From: Marinomonas spartinae
GTDB taxonomy: Bacteria > Pseudomonadota > Gammaproteobacteria > Pseudomonadales > Marinomonadaceae
Direction: 5' to 3'
Assembly: GCF_016461715.1 (NCBI RefSeq)
Contig: NZ_JAEMUI010000008.1
Span: 62,001 to 126,000, forward strand
DNA length: 64,000 bases
Position numbers and translations under genes: made by a program. Positions 44,279 to 53,129 of this stretch are shown here, one piece after another. The notes under the pieces are model-generated. The model was not told the origin of the DNA, ran no database searches, and saw only the letters and a list, made by a program, of their open reading frames with translations. Positions within the stretch are counted from its first letter, which is position 1, and the number at the start of each line of letters is the position of its first letter.

Positions 44279-45196
44279 TTAGTGACAAGCGCAAAGGTGT
44301 TTGGCAATCTGAGTGGCCAGTTGCGCGTTATTAAACACAAGGCGAATATTACTTGCTAAACTGTTGCCACCGGTTAACTCCGCCACCCGCGCTAATAAAA
44401 AAGGTGTGGAATCCTTGCCAGAAATCCCTTGTTCGTCGAGCTCGCTCAGAGCCTGATTAACGGCCTTGTCTATGGTGGCTTTGTCCATGGCGAATTCTTC
44501 TGGAATCGGGTTGGCAATCACCGCCCCACCATGTAGATTCATGCTCCATTTTGCCTGTAGGAATTCCCCAATGCTTTCCGGTGTAGGCATCGTAAAGTCG
44601 ACGGTTTGATCGCTTTCGCGCGTGTAAAACGCAGGTAAGGACTTGGTTTGATAACCCAATACGGGCACCCCGTGCGTTTCCAAATATTCCCGCGTTAACG
44701 CCAGATCCAAAATGGATTTGGCGCCCGCGCATACTACAGCTACATTGGTTTGCGCCAGTTCTTGCAAGTCAGCGGAAATATCGAAAGTTTGCTGGGCACC
44801 GCGATGCACCCCCCCAATGCCACCCGTTGCAAACACCTTAATGCCCGCCATGGCGGCGATAATCATGGTGGCAGCGACGGTGGTGGCGCCATGTTGTTTC
44901 GTGGCGACCACATAAGGCAGATCGCGGCGCGAGCATTTGGTCACCGATAACCCCGCTTGGCCTAATACATCAATTTCTGCTTCGCTTAACCCCGCCTTTA
45001 AACGGCCATCAATAATCGCAATGGTGGCGGGAACGGCGCCGTTGTCGCGAATGATTTGCTCCACTTGTTTCGCCGTTTGGGCGTTCTCAGGCCATGGCAT
45101 GCCATGGGAGATAATGGTACTTTCCAAAGCCACGACAGGCAGATTATTGGCGAGTGCGTGAGCCACTTCAGGGCTGATGTCTAAATACGTATTCAT
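44279..45196 (-). CDS. psuG: Pseudouridine-5'-phosphate glycosidase
   Basis: A 305-residue enzyme that splits pseudouridine 5'-phosphate to uracil and ribose 5-phosphate. Family segments: LPVVALESTIISHGMPWPEN, ATIAIIDGRLKAGLSEAEI, SRRDLPYVVATKQHGATTVAATMIIAAMAGIKVFATGGIGGVHRG (in parts) and VVCAGAKSILDLALTREYLETHGVPVLGY with the active-site Lys. It overlaps psuK by 4 bases and is co-transcribed with it: kinase then glycosidase, the standard pseudouridine salvage pair. Confidence 0.95.
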   Translation of the reverse strand: MNTYLDISPEVAHALANNLPVVALESTIISHGMPWPENAQTAKQVEQIIRDNGAVPATIAIIDGRLKAGLSEAEIDVLGQAGLSVTKCSRRDLPYVVATKQHGATTVAATMIIAAMAGIKVFATGGIGGVHRGAQQTFDISADLQELAQTNVAVVCAGAKSILDLALTREYLETHGVPVLGYQTKSLPAFYTRESDQTVDFTMPTPESIGEFLQAKWSMNLHGGAVIANPIPEEFAMDKATIDKAVNQALSELDEQGISGKDSTPFLLARVAELTGGNSLASNIRLVFNNAQLATQIAKHLCACH

Positions 45197-46269
45197 CGTG
45201 CTTTAATCCATTCTTGTATGTTATGTGGGGTAAAGTTGGGGTGGTTGGCGTGTTGGGATTCCAGTGTCATGCCCGCACAGGCAAGGCTGAATTCCAGCTG
45301 CTGTTGGCGTGGCCAACTCTGGCTTTGGGCGTACATAAAACCCGCTAGCAAGGCATCACCGGCGCCTGTATCGCTAATAGGTGACGCGCTGTAGCAAGGT
45401 ACCAAAAGACTCTGCTCGTCATCTTGATAGAGCAGTCCCTGGCTGCCTAAGCTCAGTAACACCGCGCTGACTCCTTTGGCTTGCAGCGCTTGCGCAAGTC
45501 GTTGAGGATTGTCTTCTGTGCTGCCCAAAAGGGCACGGGCTTCGTCTTGATTGACCTTGAGCAAGTCGAGTTTTGGTAGCACAGATCGGAGCCGTGGCGC
45601 TTTGGTAGCGGATACCGCATCGGCAACCCAAAAGGCTTGAAAGTCTTGTTTACTGAACCAGTCTATGGCATTACAGCTTAAATTAGCTTCGATCAGAATG
45701 TATTGGGAAGCGTGAAAAAGCGGGGATTTGCTGCTGAGTAACGGTTCGTCGAGGGCATCGATAATATGCATATCGGCGATGGCGGCAACCAATTGTCCTT
45801 GGTGATCATTCACGGCCAAATAGGTGCTGGTGGGATAATCGGGGTGACGAATCACATGTTGAGTATTGACGCCAGCAAGCCGTGTTTGTTCCAGCATCCA
45901 ATCTCCAGAGGCATCTAAGCCAGCGATGGACACGAGGGAGGCATTGAGTCCAAGCCTTGCCAAGTTTTCTGCAATATTGCGACCCACACCACCAGGACTT
46001 TGCGCCACATTTCCTGGGTTGGAGTCGTGTGGTAGGAGTGTTGCCGAGCTTTTGCCATGAATGTCCAAATTACTGCCGCCGACAACCACGATGTTGTCTT
46101 GCTCAGGCACTATGTAGCCTTTCCCCAAAATGAGTCCTTGTCGAGTCAGACGCATAATGTGGCCAGCAATGGACTCTCGGCTCATGCCAAGCATATCAGC
46201 GAGTTGTTGCTGGGACGCCATGGGGTGGCGCTTTACGGCATCAAAAACACGAGATTCTATTTCGGTCAT
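45193..46269 (-). CDS. psuK: Pseudouridine kinase with N-terminal DNA-binding domain
   Basis: A 358-residue protein. Residues about 1-55 form a winged helix (SRVFDAVKRHPMASQQQLADMLGMSRESIAGHIMRL) and the rest is a PfkB/ribokinase-like kinase with GGVGRNIAENLARLG and the C-terminal GAGDALLAGFMYA active site. It phosphorylates pseudouridine to its 5'-phosphate for PsuG. The fused HTH could allow direct autoregulation: an 11-bp-arm inverted repeat lies 12 bases upstream of the start. First gene of psuK-psuG. Confidence 0.92.
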   Translation of the reverse strand: MTEIESRVFDAVKRHPMASQQQLADMLGMSRESIAGHIMRLTRQGLILGKGYIVPEQDNIVVVGGSNLDIHGKSSATLLPHDSNPGNVAQSPGGVGRNIAENLARLGLNASLVSIAGLDASGDWMLEQTRLAGVNTQHVIRHPDYPTSTYLAVNDHQGQLVAAIADMHIIDALDEPLLSSKSPLFHASQYILIEANLSCNAIDWFSKQDFQAFWVADAVSATKAPRLRSVLPKLDLLKVNQDEARALLGSTEDNPQRLAQALQAKGVSAVLLSLGSQGLLYQDDEQSLLVPCYSASPISDTGAGDALLAGFMYAQSQSWPRQQQLEFSLACAGMTLESQHANHPNFTPHNIQEWIKAR

Positions 46270-46280
46270 AGAGGTACCAA

Positions 46281-46311
46281 TAACTTATGTTATACAAATA
46301 AACATAAGTTA
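46281..46311. promoter_or_regulatory. Inverted-repeat operator upstream of psuK
   Basis: TAACTTATGTT (46281-46291) and AACATAAGTTA (46301-46311) are perfect 11-bp arms with a 9-base spacer, starting 12 bases upstream of the psuK start on the minus strand. It is well placed to block psuK transcription or translation initiation, and PsuK itself carries a winged helix. Confidence 0.6.
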
Positions 46312-46505
46312 ATTATTCTCTTTAGGTCAAGCAAAAAGAATAAAAAATAACCCGTTTTATGATAGCGGAAGGGGTTTTGTTGTGGCTGAAAGGTGTCCAT
46401 AGCGGATAGAAACCTGTCCGAGTTATCCATTGACTTGGGTTGCTTTCAAACGCTTACAGGATAAAATCAGGTGCATTATTATTTTAGGGTAAGGTAAACG
46501 TTATT

Positions 46506-47225
46506 ATGTTGTTTCTAATACGGATATTTTTATTATGCTGGCTAATTATTGGGGTGACGCTGGGCGGTATTATTATGTGCCTGTGTACCTTAACGTCAAA
46601 AGATAGGGTGTACCGTTTAGGTAAGGTATTCTCTAAAGTGGCGGCCTTGTTTGGCTTATCCGTAGAAGGGCGAGTGGCACCAGAAGCTGAAGTGGTTCCA
46701 CAAGCTGTGTATGTCGCTAATCACCAGAATAACTTCGACCTGTTTACTGCCGCAGTAGTTTTTCCTAGAGGAACGGTAACGGTAGGGAAAACTAGCCTGC
46801 GTTGGATTCCTTTCTTTGGAGCCTTGTATTGGGCGAGTGGCAATATTCTTATCAACCGTAATAACAGCAAAAAAGCCATCAAAACAATTGATCAAGTGGT
46901 GGCCAGTATGAAATCGACTGGACTGTCTATCTGGATGTTTCCGGAAGGTTCCCGTAGCCGAGGCCGAGGCTGGTTGCCTTTTAAACGCGGCGCTTTTCAT
47001 GCGGCGGTTCAAGCGGGGGTTCCTATTATTCCCGTGGTGTGCAGTAATACCCATGAGCAAGTGAAACTAAACCGCTGGCATAATGGGAAAGTGATTGTTG
47101 AGATGCTGCCACCTATCAGCACGGCGGGGTTAAAGGAAACCGACGTGGTGAAACTCATGAAGCAATGTGAGTCACAAATGCATGAAACCAAAGCGCGATT
47201 GGACGAGGAGCTCGCCAAGCGTTAG
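46506..47225 (+). CDS. plsC: 1-acyl-sn-glycerol-3-phosphate acyltransferase
   Basis: A 239-residue membrane acyltransferase making phosphatidate from lysophosphatidate. It has an N-terminal hydrophobic helix, then the HX4D motif VANHQNNFDLF and FPEGSRSRGRGWLPFKRGAF. Length matches E. coli PlsC (245). It is an isolated gene, divergent from psuK; its stop overlaps the convergent DUF3482 gene end by 4 bases. Confidence 0.92.
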   Translation: MLFLIRIFLLCWLIIGVTLGGIIMCLCTLTSKDRVYRLGKVFSKVAALFGLSVEGRVAPEAEVVPQAVYVANHQNNFDLFTAAVVFPRGTVTVGKTSLRWIPFFGALYWASGNILINRNNSKKAIKTIDQVVASMKSTGLSIWMFPEGSRSRGRGWLPFKRGAFHAAVQAGVPIIPVVCSNTHEQVKLNRWHNGKVIVEMLPPISTAGLKETDVVKLMKQCESQMHETKARLDEELAKR

Positions 47226-48583
47226 TGGTTTTTTGCTATCTCTAGAAGCTGTTCCGTCATGGCGGCTTTGAGAGCGTGATTCGCTGGTAAGCTTTGTGTC
47301 GCCCATTCTGGATGTTGACGCGCTTTTTTCCACAGCGGTTTTATTGTGTTAATAATGGTTTTGTTGGTGTCGTTATCGTCTTGTTTATTGAGCGTAAAGG
47401 CGTGCTGTGAGGCATGGCCCCGTTGGTCTAAATGAGCAATCAAGGCTAGGCCGCGTAAACACAATAGGTTCAATGTGGCACTGTCCGCACACAAATAATG
47501 GCGCTTGGTAAACTTGCTTTTCAGTGTGTCTTTATAGTGTCGTCCCGTTTGCCATGAGGCACCAAGGATCGCCCCTAAGGAAGTGGCGGCACCAAGAGAT
47601 AATCCGCCAGTCATCACATCCACCCCTGCGCCAATGGCGGCGCCTGTCATGGCGCTAGCCCCCGTGCTCACGCCCCATGCTTTGAGTGTATCGAGCGCAA
47701 AGATATCCTGCTGCCACTGCCCACTTTGTACAGAAAATGCTGCTGGCATGACATCCTCTTCACGAAACTCATAGAGAGTTAATAATGAATGGATAAATTG
47801 ACTTTCTAGTTGGCGAATCTGTTGTTCAAAGGCCGCTGCATCGTCTGGCGCGGGCGGGTATCGGTCGCATATTCTGCGGCTACTGGCGGCCTGAATCAGT
47901 AAGTCGGCAAGATTATCGATGGCGAAGGCTTTACGTGAACGTGCGGCCTCTTCTCGGCTGATGAGCAGTGTTTCTATGTCATCATAGTGGTCTGGCATCA
48001 AGCTTTGCAAACTCTGATAAAGGCGTTTTTCGTCTTCAAAATAAAAGGCGACAGAATCGTAACGCACGACCGCATGAAGATGGCGCTCCGCTAATACCTG
48101 TCGCCATGACGCTAAGTGCACACTGTCGGAGGCGCTAAAGTTTAAAATGGGCACAATGGGTTTACTGGCGCTGGCGAGTAGGGTGAGTTCGTCAAGATAT
48201 TTCCCCAGCGGTGCTTGGCGAATGTCGATCACGTAGAGGATGATATCGCATTGGTTGAGCTGTTTAAGAATCTTAGCTTCTTGTTCGAAGTGGTCTTCTG
48301 CTAAATGACTTTGGCAGAAGGGGGCGATCCAACGGTTCCCTGGGTATTGATCAAAGGGAGGGTGTTGGCGGGCGTCCCATAAGCCAATCGAGTCTTCAAA
48401 GCCGGGCGTATCAATTAAGGTCAATAAGGTTTTGTTATTCACCTTAATGGCGACGCTTTCCACATGGCGAGTGGTGCCAGCTTGATTACTGATTTCGCCA
48501 AAGTTCTGTTGGCGTAACAAGGTTCGAATCAGCGAGGTTTTGCCGGTATTCGCATGACCAACGACTAACAGTGAAATCGACAT
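47222..48583 (-). CDS. DUF3482-containing GTPase
   Basis: A 453-residue protein. The N-terminal Era/Obg-like GTPase (about 1-200) has Walker A GHANTGKTS, the G2 Thr in AGTTRH, and DTPGFED; the G4 NKxD is degenerate (ILNFSASD). The C-terminal DUF3482 part includes a Gly/Ala-rich putative membrane-inserting stretch (about 310-355). It follows a DUF2868 gene by two bases; the two families are consistently paired. Function unknown; a membrane-remodelling or fusogenic GTPase is possible. Confidence 0.85.
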   Translation of the reverse strand: MSISLLVVGHANTGKTSLIRTLLRQQNFGEISNQAGTTRHVESVAIKVNNKTLLTLIDTPGFEDSIGLWDARQHPPFDQYPGNRWIAPFCQSHLAEDHFEQEAKILKQLNQCDIILYVIDIRQAPLGKYLDELTLLASASKPIVPILNFSASDSVHLASWRQVLAERHLHAVVRYDSVAFYFEDEKRLYQSLQSLMPDHYDDIETLLISREEAARSRKAFAIDNLADLLIQAASSRRICDRYPPAPDDAAAFEQQIRQLESQFIHSLLTLYEFREEDVMPAAFSVQSGQWQQDIFALDTLKAWGVSTGASAMTGAAIGAGVDVMTGGLSLGAATSLGAILGASWQTGRHYKDTLKSKFTKRHYLCADSATLNLLCLRGLALIAHLDQRGHASQHAFTLNKQDDNDTNKTIINTIKPLWKKARQHPEWATQSLPANHALKAAMTEQLLEIAKNH

Positions 48584-48585
48584 GG

Positions 48586-49995
48586 CTATTCCTCCTCAGC
48601 GAAACGAAAGATAGAGTCAGGGTGAATGCCCGCTTCTAATCCGGTGCGTAACCAAGCGTCGACAAACAGTGACGTACTTTTCCCTTCGTCCCCTTCATCT
48701 GCGTGTTCGCGAATCACCAGAGACACGTTAGGGTGTGCACTGACCGCTTGAGAAAGAAAGCGTCGTGAGCCTCGGTCTGGGCTGTGTGTACCATCAACCA
48801 AAAGATAAAGCGGCTTGTGGTATGTGGCCTGTAAAAAGGCCTGTTGCTGCGTGGCATCGTTCAATACCATCTGTTCTTCCGCCCCATAGAGGCTTTCTGG
48901 GATGGCTTGGCTCCATTCAAAAAGGCCCCAAATTTGCCCAAGGGCATGGGCGTCTAATGGCTGAATGACCGGATTTTCAGAGTGGGTTGCCTTGTTTACT
49001 GAAGCAGGAGATGGAACCACTCTCTCTTTATCGACCACACGTGCTTCGCTTTGTTCTTTATAGCGTCGTTCAATGGCTTGTTCTTGGGTATTCTTAGGGA
49101 GCGTTAAGCGTTTTATTCGATACATAACAACACTTAAAATACTCAATAAAAGGCGAGGTAGAACACCATAAAGCATGATACTGGCAAGCAACAATGTCGC
49201 CCAATGCTGACGAGTGCTGGCGGTTTGCGACACCATGTCCACACGGCTGGCCAGTATGTCCAGTTGGTTGGGAACGCTAATGCCAAGCCAATGAGGTAGT
49301 GCACTCAGTTGCTGGGTGATCCAGAGAAATTGCTGGTCGCCTAATAAGGTCGTCTCCCAAACAAAATTGACTTGGTTAGTGAGCAGGAGCAGCAAGGTCA
49401 TTAAAAAACCAGCCAGTAAATAGCTGAACCAAGCGGTGTGTGAAATGGCACTCAATAGCCATTTATTAGAATGAGCAGGGCACTGCCAATGCCAAAAAGC
49501 CGAACTGGCATCTGTGTTGATATTGGAGTGCTTGCTGATCTTATTATTAATGAAGATTAAGCTGGTCAGTAACACACCTTTTGACTGTCTGGTGTTATTG
49601 CCCAGCGCTAACATACCAATTAGCCAAATGATTAGGTTAAGACCATGAAACCCCAGCATCACGATCAATAACCAAAAGATATTCACCTTTCCAGAGGATG
49701 ACACTGCGAAGGCTGGGGGGACGGCCAATAATCCCAAAAGAAACGTCACAGCGAACAGGAAATAAAGACCCAGTTTGAAATAGCGTTGTAGTTGTTCGCA
49801 TTGTGCTAAGTAGCTTTTGGTCGGCTTCGTCTCTGCTTGTGCGTTCTTGCCAAAGGGACGAGCGCTTTTCGTTTGCGGATCATCCAGTTTGCTTAAGGCA
49901 CCCTCAAGATTGGCTGCACGACTGGGTAAGCGAAAGTCGGTGTGACTTTCTAACCAAGCCGCGATAGACAGTTTTCCACGTGTAGACAAAGCCAT
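48586..49995 (-). CDS. DUF2868 family membrane protein
   Basis: A 469-residue inner-membrane protein with four predicted helices in the first 300 residues (YFKLGLYFLFAVTFLLGLLA, VNIFWLLIVMLGFHGLNLII, a third near 198 and a fourth near 270-290), then a cytoplasmic domain with QAIPESLYGAEEQMVLNDA and LYLLVDGTHSPDRGSRRFL. DUF2868 is found with DUF3482 GTPases, as here (two-base gap). The role is unknown. It follows the deaminase gene by one base on the same strand, so all three may be one operon. Confidence 0.84.
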   Translation of the reverse strand: MALSTRGKLSIAAWLESHTDFRLPSRAANLEGALSKLDDPQTKSARPFGKNAQAETKPTKSYLAQCEQLQRYFKLGLYFLFAVTFLLGLLAVPPAFAVSSSGKVNIFWLLIVMLGFHGLNLIIWLIGMLALGNNTRQSKGVLLTSLIFINNKISKHSNINTDASSAFWHWQCPAHSNKWLLSAISHTAWFSYLLAGFLMTLLLLLTNQVNFVWETTLLGDQQFLWITQQLSALPHWLGISVPNQLDILASRVDMVSQTASTRQHWATLLLASIMLYGVLPRLLLSILSVVMYRIKRLTLPKNTQEQAIERRYKEQSEARVVDKERVVPSPASVNKATHSENPVIQPLDAHALGQIWGLFEWSQAIPESLYGAEEQMVLNDATQQQAFLQATYHKPLYLLVDGTHSPDRGSRRFLSQAVSAHPNVSLVIREHADEGDEGKSTSLFVDAWLRTGLEAGIHPDSIFRFAEEE

Positions 49996-51249
49996 TTACA
50001 AAGATACTCGTTGGATCACAGTTGACGGTTGTCGTTGCATCAAAATCTTACCGTGACGCATATTGAATAATACCTCTCCTTGATTGCGTAGGACGCTGTA
50101 ATCGTCTTCCCCACTGAGTAAAATGCCGTTGGCAGGATGACCTTCTTTCACACCGTAATTTTTCAACTGCATCAGTTTAGCACTGTTGTCAGTAATAAAA
50201 TCTAATGCATGAACGAAATCGTCATAGCCCATCATTTGGCAGATATGCAGTCCAAAATCCAAGGAGCGTAATAACTTGCCGTTACCCAGAGAATACCAAG
50301 GGTCGAAGATGGAATCCTGTGCGAAGCCCACATTCATGCCAGCGGCGGTAAGTTCTTTGACACGGGTTAAACCACGGCGTTTCGGGTAGGAATCAAAGCG
50401 GCCTTGCAAGTGGATGCTTTCCGTTGGACAGGAAACAAAGTGAATACCGGAATGTTTTAACAAGCGGAACAGTTTGGAGCAGTAGGCATTATCATAAGAA
50501 TGCATGGCGGTAGTGTGGCTGGCCGTCACGCGGTCGCCTATGCCTGCTTGCATGGCTTCATGGGCTAAAAATTCTAGGAAACGCGAGTTTGGATCATCGA
50601 TTTCATCACAATGCACATCCACCAAGCGGTCGTATTTGAGCGCGAGTTGAATCAGGGTTTTTACGGATTTTTCGCCCAGTTCGCGGGTGTATTCAAAATG
50701 CGGAATGCCACCAACCACATCCGCACCGATTTCCATGGCTTCTGTCATCAAGGCTTCACCATTGGGGTAGGAGTGAATGCCTTCCTGCGGAAACGCGACC
50801 ACCTGAATATCGAGCACGTCTTTTAGCTCGTCACGCAGTTCGCATAGGGTGCCCATGGCAACCAAAGAGGGATCCGTGGTGTCGATATGAGTGCGAATAT
50901 GCTGCACACCATTGTCAATCAGCATGGCTAAGGTGTCTTTCACGCGGCGACGGATGTCGTCAGGGCTTAGCATGGGTTTACGTTGCGACCAACGTTCGAT
51001 GCCCTCGAACAAGGTGCCGCTGCGGTTCCATTCTGGTTCCCCCGCCGTCAGAGCGGCATCGAGATGGATATGGGGCTCAACAAAAGGCGCACAAAACAGC
51101 TTACCTTGGGCATCAATATCATCGCCAGCAGTGGAGGCGTCTAAAACGACGGGCTGGTCTTGTTGTTGAATTGAAGCAAACAGACCGTTTTCAACTGTGA
51201 TGGTATAAAGTGCTGTTTGCTGTCTTAAGCGTGCGTTGATGATCTTCAC
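49996..51249 (-). CDS. codA: Cytosine deaminase-like amidohydrolase
   Basis: A 417-residue metal-dependent hydrolase of the CodA group. Metal-binding motifs: FVEPHIHLDAALTAG, VDVHCDEIDDPNSRFLEFLAHEA and SHTTAMHSYDNAY, with the C-terminal FAQDSIFDPWYSLGNG carrying the conserved Asp. E. coli CodA deaminates cytosine to uracil; isocytosine, isoguanine and creatinine deaminases look alike, so cytosine is likely but not certain. No codB transporter adjacent. Its stop abuts the DUF2868 start. Confidence 0.85.
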   Translation of the reverse strand: MKIINARLRQQTALYTITVENGLFASIQQQDQPVVLDASTAGDDIDAQGKLFCAPFVEPHIHLDAALTAGEPEWNRSGTLFEGIERWSQRKPMLSPDDIRRRVKDTLAMLIDNGVQHIRTHIDTTDPSLVAMGTLCELRDELKDVLDIQVVAFPQEGIHSYPNGEALMTEAMEIGADVVGGIPHFEYTRELGEKSVKTLIQLALKYDRLVDVHCDEIDDPNSRFLEFLAHEAMQAGIGDRVTASHTTAMHSYDNAYCSKLFRLLKHSGIHFVSCPTESIHLQGRFDSYPKRRGLTRVKELTAAGMNVGFAQDSIFDPWYSLGNGKLLRSLDFGLHICQMMGYDDFVHALDFITDNSAKLMQLKNYGVKEGHPANGILLSGEDDYSVLRNQGEVLFNMRHGKILMQRQPSTVIQRVSL

Positions 51250-51293
51250 TTTCCACTCTCCTACTGCGTTGTTCTATTAGTAACCCTAGTCGC

Positions 51294-51770
51294 CTAGGCT
51301 TTTGTTTTACCTGATGCTTTTGCTAAAGGCAAAGGGGCGGCTGTTTTTACTGAGCGAATGGCAAAATGACTTTGAATGTCTTTTACATGGGGTAACGATT
51401 GCAATGCTTTTAAAATGCGCTCGTAATCTTGTAAATCCACCGCCACCACTTCCAAACGATAATCTGCTATACCAGACACTAAATGTGCGCTGATAATGTC
51501 GTCCATTGCTAAAATCGCGTTTTCAAAGGCAATGTGTTTGTCGTCCGCATGGCTTTTTAAGCGTACTTCGACAAATACCGTCATGGAAAAGCCCGCTTTC
51601 TGCCGATCAATGCGAGCATGGTAGCCCTTGATGACACCGGCGTCTTCTAGTTGCTTTACACGGCGCAAACAAGGGGAGGGGGAAAGATGAATTTCCTCAG
51701 CCAACGCCACGTTGGTTAGCCGTCCATCGGATTGCAGATGAGAGAGTATTTCTAAGTCAGTTTTATCCAT
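51294..51770 (-). CDS. Lrp/AsnC family transcriptional regulator
   Basis: A 158-residue regulator: HTH (about 5-60, DLEILSHLQSDGRLTNVALAEEIHLSPSPCLRRVKQLEDAGVIKGY) and an RAM/AsnC ligand domain (about 68-145). Feast/famine regulators sense amino acids as octamers. It is divergent from an EamA exporter, a common Lrp-exporter pair. A TATCTA-T-TAGATA palindrome lies 20 bases upstream. Confidence 0.9.
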   Translation of the reverse strand: MDKTDLEILSHLQSDGRLTNVALAEEIHLSPSPCLRRVKQLEDAGVIKGYHARIDRQKAGFSMTVFVEVRLKSHADDKHIAFENAILAMDDIISAHLVSGIADYRLEVVAVDLQDYERILKALQSLPHVKDIQSHFAIRSVKTAAPLPLAKASGKTKA

Positions 51771-51789
51771 TTTGGCACACTTAGTATTT

Positions 51790-51802
51790 TATCTATTAGA
51801 TA
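51790..51802. promoter_or_regulatory. Possible Lrp operator
   Basis: TATCTATTAGATA, a 13-bp palindrome with a central T, 20 bases upstream of the Lrp-type regulator and in the region shared with the EamA exporter. AT-rich dyads of this size fit AsnC/Lrp sites, but it could also be part of a promoter. Confidence 0.35.
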
Positions 51803-51906
51803 TAGGCATCTTATGCTAAAAATATTACTTTTTGGAGTGTGAATAGCAAGGACATGCTCCCCCATCTAGCTTGATAATAGGCTAAATATTGTTTAGCGAG
51901 GTGGAT

Positions 51907-52866
51907 ATGTCTCAGGTCGTCACACACAGCACGTCATCAAATGTGGCTCAAGAGCCACCCAAATACAAACAATACGCCACAGGGTGGGGTTTTCGCTTTG
52001 GGTTGGTCGCCGCCTTGGTGTGCATCATGATTTGGGCATCGTGGCTTGTCAGTATGCGCGCAGGCATGACCAATTCATTAACAGTATTTGATTTGGGCAT
52101 TCTGCGTTTCTCGCCGCCTGCATTATTATTGTTCCCTTTTCTCTGGCGCGCTCGGGCACAAGTCAAAGCCGTACCGCCTATTTTGCTTTTGGGCATTATC
52201 TGCGGTGCGGGTCTGCCATTTTTCTACTTAAGTGCAACCGGTCTGCGCTATGCCCCCGCCTCCCATGCGGGCTTGTTAATCTTGGGGGCTTATCCCTTTT
52301 TTGTGACCTTATTGGCGGTGCTGTTCTATCAAGAAACCGTGAGCCGAGCCCGAAAAATCGGTTTGAGCTTTGTGTGTACGGGTGTGGTTCTTTTGCTCGT
52401 TTTGTCGTTATTAACCGCCCCTGCGGGCACGTGGAAAGGGGATTTACTTCTATTGGGCGCCAGTGTTTTTTGGGCCATTTATACCGTTAGTCTGCGTATT
52501 GCTGGCTTGCCACCGCTAGTGTCTACGGCTCTGATGGGGCTATCTTCAACCGTTATTCTGCTCTTTATATGGGGAACAGGGTTGGTTTCCTGCCATTTGG
52601 CGGATGCGTCGTGGGATATGTTGGCGGGTCAACTGGTTGTGCAAAGTCTATTGGTGGGGTTATTAACTGGCTTCACCTATGGTTACGCCATCCATAAATT
52701 GGGGGCGGAAAACATGGCGGCCATCGGCGCTTTTACCCCTGTCCTCGCGGCACTGATTGCCATCCCTGTGCTGGGTGAACACCTAGAAGGCTACTCCGTC
52801 GTTGGTCTGGTGCTGGTCAGTATTGGTGTCATTATTGCCAGTGGCATCGTTAAGCGCTCTCGCTGA
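51907..52866 (+). CDS. EamA/DMT family exporter
   Basis: A 319-residue inner-membrane protein with ten helices and two EamA repeats (WGFRFGLVAALVCIMIWASW, and a second repeat with LAALIAIPVLGEHLEGYSV). ATG 51907 has GAGGTGG just upstream; a longer frame to 51889 starts with TTG before that site. It is divergent from an Lrp-type regulator and probably exports an amino acid. It is unrelated in detail to the other three EamA proteins in the window. Confidence 0.86.
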   Translation: MSQVVTHSTSSNVAQEPPKYKQYATGWGFRFGLVAALVCIMIWASWLVSMRAGMTNSLTVFDLGILRFSPPALLLFPFLWRARAQVKAVPPILLLGIICGAGLPFFYLSATGLRYAPASHAGLLILGAYPFFVTLLAVLFYQETVSRARKIGLSFVCTGVVLLLVLSLLTAPAGTWKGDLLLLGASVFWAIYTVSLRIAGLPPLVSTALMGLSSTVILLFIWGTGLVSCHLADASWDMLAGQLVVQSLLVGLLTGFTYGYAIHKLGAENMAAIGAFTPVLAALIAIPVLGEHLEGYSVVGLVLVSIGVIIASGIVKRSR

Positions 52867-53129
52867 TCCACTTCGGTGTAACGGTTCCCTTAGGTGGTCA
52901 TACGACATTTATATCAAGTAGTTAACCAAGCGTTTTTATGTCCAAAAAGATCGATAAAGCGTGATTCATAGCGTGCTTTAGTGAGTAAATGTTGTCGTGC
53001 TAGGTAGATATGTGTCTTATTGTTTCGGGTGATTGAAGTGTCGACCCTCATCGATCAGTATGTAGGAATAATCTTACAAGAGATAAGGTAAAATTCATCT
53101 ACTCACTGAGTCGTTTTTTAGAGGGGCTT

